In this document: positions 5,495-6,867 of the stretch, piece after piece
How the letters are laid out: each line of letters opens with the position of its first letter
How positions within the stretch are numbered: the first letter of the stretch is position 1
Origin: Thermoproteota archaeon
GTDB lineage: Archaea; Thermoproteota; EX4484-205; JAAOZP01
Assembly (NCBI GenBank): GCA_026414125.1
Contig: JAOAJQ010000068.1
Coordinates: 1-6,867, forward strand
DNA: 6,867 nt
Direction of reading: 5' to 3'
Program-made: the position numbers and the translations under genes
Notes under the pieces: generated by a model
Database searches by the model: none
Told to the model about the DNA's origin: nothing
What the model saw: the letters and a program-made list of their open reading frames with translations, nothing else

Positions 5495-6112
5495 CTATCT
5501 GATCTTCACATAAAACCAATATCTTGCATCAGGGTATTTAGTGTGAACCTCTAAAGTTTTTATAAGGAAATTGCCTAGATCTTTACCATACGTATTTTCA
5601 ACTTCCACTACACGATCTATCTTCTCGTTAAGTACCATCTTCCCATCTTCCCCTATCCAATTAAGACATGGAAGAAACTTCTCGGCTATTCTCCTATCCT
5701 CAGGATCCTCCTTGGACAGTAAAGGATTAGCAAGCCTACAGATCGGCCTGTATTACCTTAAAATTAAGTACTTCGTTTGACCACATCGCGGCAGTCTTCG
5801 CTCCTCCTGCTTCATGCCTTCTGGTTCTGATGTTTACTTTCCGCTTTAATAGGTTAAATATCCTGTCAATCTCTTCAAAGTAGGAGAGAGGTAAATCGAT
5901 CTTAAGAGGAAAAATAGGATACATATACTCAGAAGGCTTGAGTGCTATGAAATTGCCTGTATGGAGAATTGTCGGTATATACTTGAAGCCCTTAAGATGC
6001 ATGATTCCGAGGTAGTCCAGTCGAACCATACTTCCTTAAGTTGCTTAAGCTCTCTCCTAGCTTTCCATGGGATTTTGTTTGAAACCCTCACCTTAAGGTA
6101 ATATTCAGACAT
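5495..6112 (-). pseudogene. Family A gene, copy A2, broken by two frameshifts
   Basis: The ATG at 6112 begins MSEYYLKVRVSNKIPWKARR, clearly family A. The frame is lost near 6017, where a GG needs one more G to continue as WDYLGIMHLKGFKYIPTI. The second frame (first Met at 6029) then holds LPLSYFEEI and a basic strand, and stops at TAG 5738-5736. Adding two bases (or removing one) at 5738 restores RLANPLLSKEDPEDRRIAE, NEKID, EVEN and YPDARYWFYVKIR, ending at TAG 5497-5495. The repaired protein would have 206 residues and aligns along its whole length with A1 and A3, with an ALWP-equivalent AAMWS and the full NPEDR-type block (DPEDR). Two lesions in 618 bases, next to a frameshifted B gene, suggest decay of this module. 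The plus-strand frame at 5571-5780 is a shadow. Confidence 0.85.
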
Positions 6113-6114
6113 TT

Positions 6115-6205
6115 TTACCCTTCACTCCATTTCCATGCATTTAATGAAGATCCTTAATATGTCCTTATTATTCTTATAAAGAAAAAATCTTTTGGTTAAC
6201 AAGCT
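6115..6205 (-). pseudogene. C-terminal remnant of a family B gene upstream of A2
   Basis: Between the stop of A3 and the start of A2, the minus strand reads LLTKRFFLYKNNKDILRIFI, then KCME, then after one extra A at about 6130, WSEG and a TAA stop at 6117-6115. This lines up without gaps with the end of the B gene at 5094-5449: LYKNNKDILRIFI with LKRSHPERLRIYI, and MEWSEG with VEWTGG. The stop is 2 bases before the ATG of A2, like the 4-base spacing at the A1 junction. The first two thirds of the gene are missing, so it is a truncated relic. The alignment is short and diverged, but position and spacing support it. Confidence 0.6.
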
Positions 6206-6207
6206 CT

Positions 6208-6816
6208 TTACTCCTTTAAGCCTACGTAGAACCAGAATTTAGCATCCGAATACCTCTTATGTATCTCCCTTGCTTTTGAAAAATATTCAGCAAAATCTCT
6301 CATTTTTTGATTTTCAATTCTTATTAAAGCGTCTATCTTCTCATCGAGTGTTTTATTTTTAAATTCGTCACCCCCAATAGGATAGGAAGCGTAAATCTCC
6401 GCGATTTTCCTGTCTTCCGGATTATCTTTCGATAAGAATGAGAGGATAGAAAGTCTATTGATTTCATCCTCTACTTCCCTTAACTCAATGATCTCTTTAG
6501 GCCAGAGTGCCTTTTCTACTCTTGTTCCAGGCTGCTTCATTATTTTCACATTAACTCTTTGTCTCAGCAAATCAAACATTCTGATGGTTTCCTCGGAGTA
6601 TGATAATGGAAATTTAACCGTACGACGATAATCTTCAGGAAATATAGAGACATAGCAACCTGTATTTAATATTGTTGGTATGTATTTTAGACCTTTCAAT
6701 TGCATTATCTCAACACTATCCCAAGCAAACCATAGACACCCAAGCTTTTTAAGTTCTCTCCGAATTCTCCAAGGATTCTCGCTTGAAATCCTCAACTTAA
6801 GATAGTAATCGCTCAT
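6208..6816 (-). CDS. Family A protein, intact copy A3 (unknown function)
   Basis: The product has 202 residues from the ATG at 6816. The open frame runs upstream to 6849, but its first codons (MYKRQ) are adapter translation and those up to SR are the out-of-frame end of a B gene, so 6816 is the true start; GGAGG lies 8 bases before it. Compared with A1 the conserved blocks are MSDYYLKLRISS and PW (1-16), SVEIMQLKGLKYIPTI (34-49), ALWPKEIIELREVEDEINRL (103-122), FLSKDNPEDRKIAE (127-140), DEKID (158-162), IENQKMRDFAEYFS (167-180) and YSDAKFWFYV (189-198). Overall similarity is moderate, so the duplication is not recent. No membrane segment, signal or known catalytic motif is seen. The 3' end is identical over 39 bases to the A remnant at 4336-4374. 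Base composition is low in GC. Confidence 0.86.
   Translation of the reverse strand: MSDYYLKLRISSENPWRIRRELKKLGCLWFAWDSVEIMQLKGLKYIPTILNTGCYVSIFPEDYRRTVKFPLSYSEETIRMFDLLRQRVNVKIMKQPGTRVEKALWPKEIIELREVEDEINRLSILSFLSKDNPEDRKIAEIYASYPIGGDEFKNKTLDEKIDALIRIENQKMRDFAEYFSKAREIHKRYSDAKFWFYVGLKE
6215..6253. repeat. 39-bp direct repeat, copy 2
   Basis: This is identical to 4336-4374 and covers the last coding segment of A3. The identity stops abruptly at 6254, inside the coding region, while the A remnant diverges there. Confidence 0.9.
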
Positions 6817-6834
6817 CCTACTAGCCTCCAGTCC
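6811..6834. repeat. 24-bp direct repeat at the B/A junction, copy 2, with B gene end
   Basis: This is identical to 5084-5107. On the minus strand it gives the last codons of a family B gene (TGG, stop at 6823-6821), GGAGG at 6829-6825, then ATG-AGC of A3. The rest of that B gene lies beyond the contig edge. Confidence 0.8.
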
Positions 6835-6867
6835 CTGTCGCTTATACACATCTCCGAGCCCACGAGA
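6835..6867. other. Nextera adapter at right end
   Basis: This segment matches the reverse complement of the Illumina Nextera mosaic end followed by the read-2 adapter (CTGTCTCTTATACACATCT, then CCGAGCCCACGAGA), with a single mismatch (G for T at 6840). It is not genomic. Its translation gives the MYKRQ start seen in many contaminated entries. Confidence 0.98.

Noticed and set aside
5327..5780. Plus-strand open frames of 75 and 69 codons
   Set aside because: They are antisense to the frameshifted B and A2 genes, whose minus-strand translations match other array members.
6182..6190. T-run on the minus strand as a terminator after A3
   Set aside because: A single T6 in AT-rich DNA is weak evidence. 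It also falls within the B remnant, and the array otherwise looks continuous.
4329..6834. Array as a CRISPR or transposon structure
   Set aside because: The repeats are coding duplications of irregular length. There are no short regularly spaced repeats, terminal inverted repeats or transposase motifs.

Overview
The window looks archaeal, probably a thermophilic member of the Thermoproteota (former Crenarchaeota) or a related uncultured lineage. The evidence is short AT-rich TATA-like boxes about 25 bases before starts with almost no leader, occasional GGAGG/GAGGTG ribosome sites with TTG or GTG starts, heavy AGG/AGA arginine use, and an archaeal-type MTAP/PNP-family phosphorylase with a C-terminal Cys-x-Cys. 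No RNA gene, CRISPR array or insertion sequence was recognised. Both ends carry Illumina Nextera adapter sequence (1-14 and 6835-6867), so the natural sequence is about 15-6834 and the adapter-derived start of the last reading frame is an artefact.

Left part (15-4121, close to 50% GC in sampled lines): a truncated six-helix membrane protein on the minus strand (15-691) lies divergent to a purine nucleoside phosphorylase of the MTAP family (771-1619). Converging on that gene is a small minus-strand gene interrupted by one frameshift (1632-2083). It is divergent from a plus-strand group: a prenyltransferase/squalene-oxidase-repeat protein (2184-3143), a helical protein of unknown function overlapping it by 4 bases (3140-3613), and a winged-helix protein with two membrane helices (3651-4121).

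Right part (about 4320-6834, visibly AT-richer in sampled lines): a minus-strand tandem array of two alternating unrecognised families. Family A is about 200 residues and family B about 118 residues. In transcription order the array reads: the last codons of a B gene at the contig edge, intact A3 (6208-6816), a C-terminal B remnant (6115-6205), frameshifted A2 (5495-6112), frameshifted B (5094-5449), intact A1 (4487-5089), and a C-terminal A remnant (4329-4430). Each visible A start lies 2-4 bases after a B stop. Where B is intact at its end, the GGAGG ribosome site of A is formed by B's last two glycine codons. The repeated unit is therefore B-A, a translationally coupled pair duplicated several times and partly decayed.

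The phosphorylase acts in purine nucleoside salvage, and its base-contact residues point to 6-oxopurine rather than methylthioadenosine use. The function of the B-A array is unknown. It is the best candidate here for an undescribed system, with the caution that most frameshifts sit in short homopolymers and could be sequence errors.
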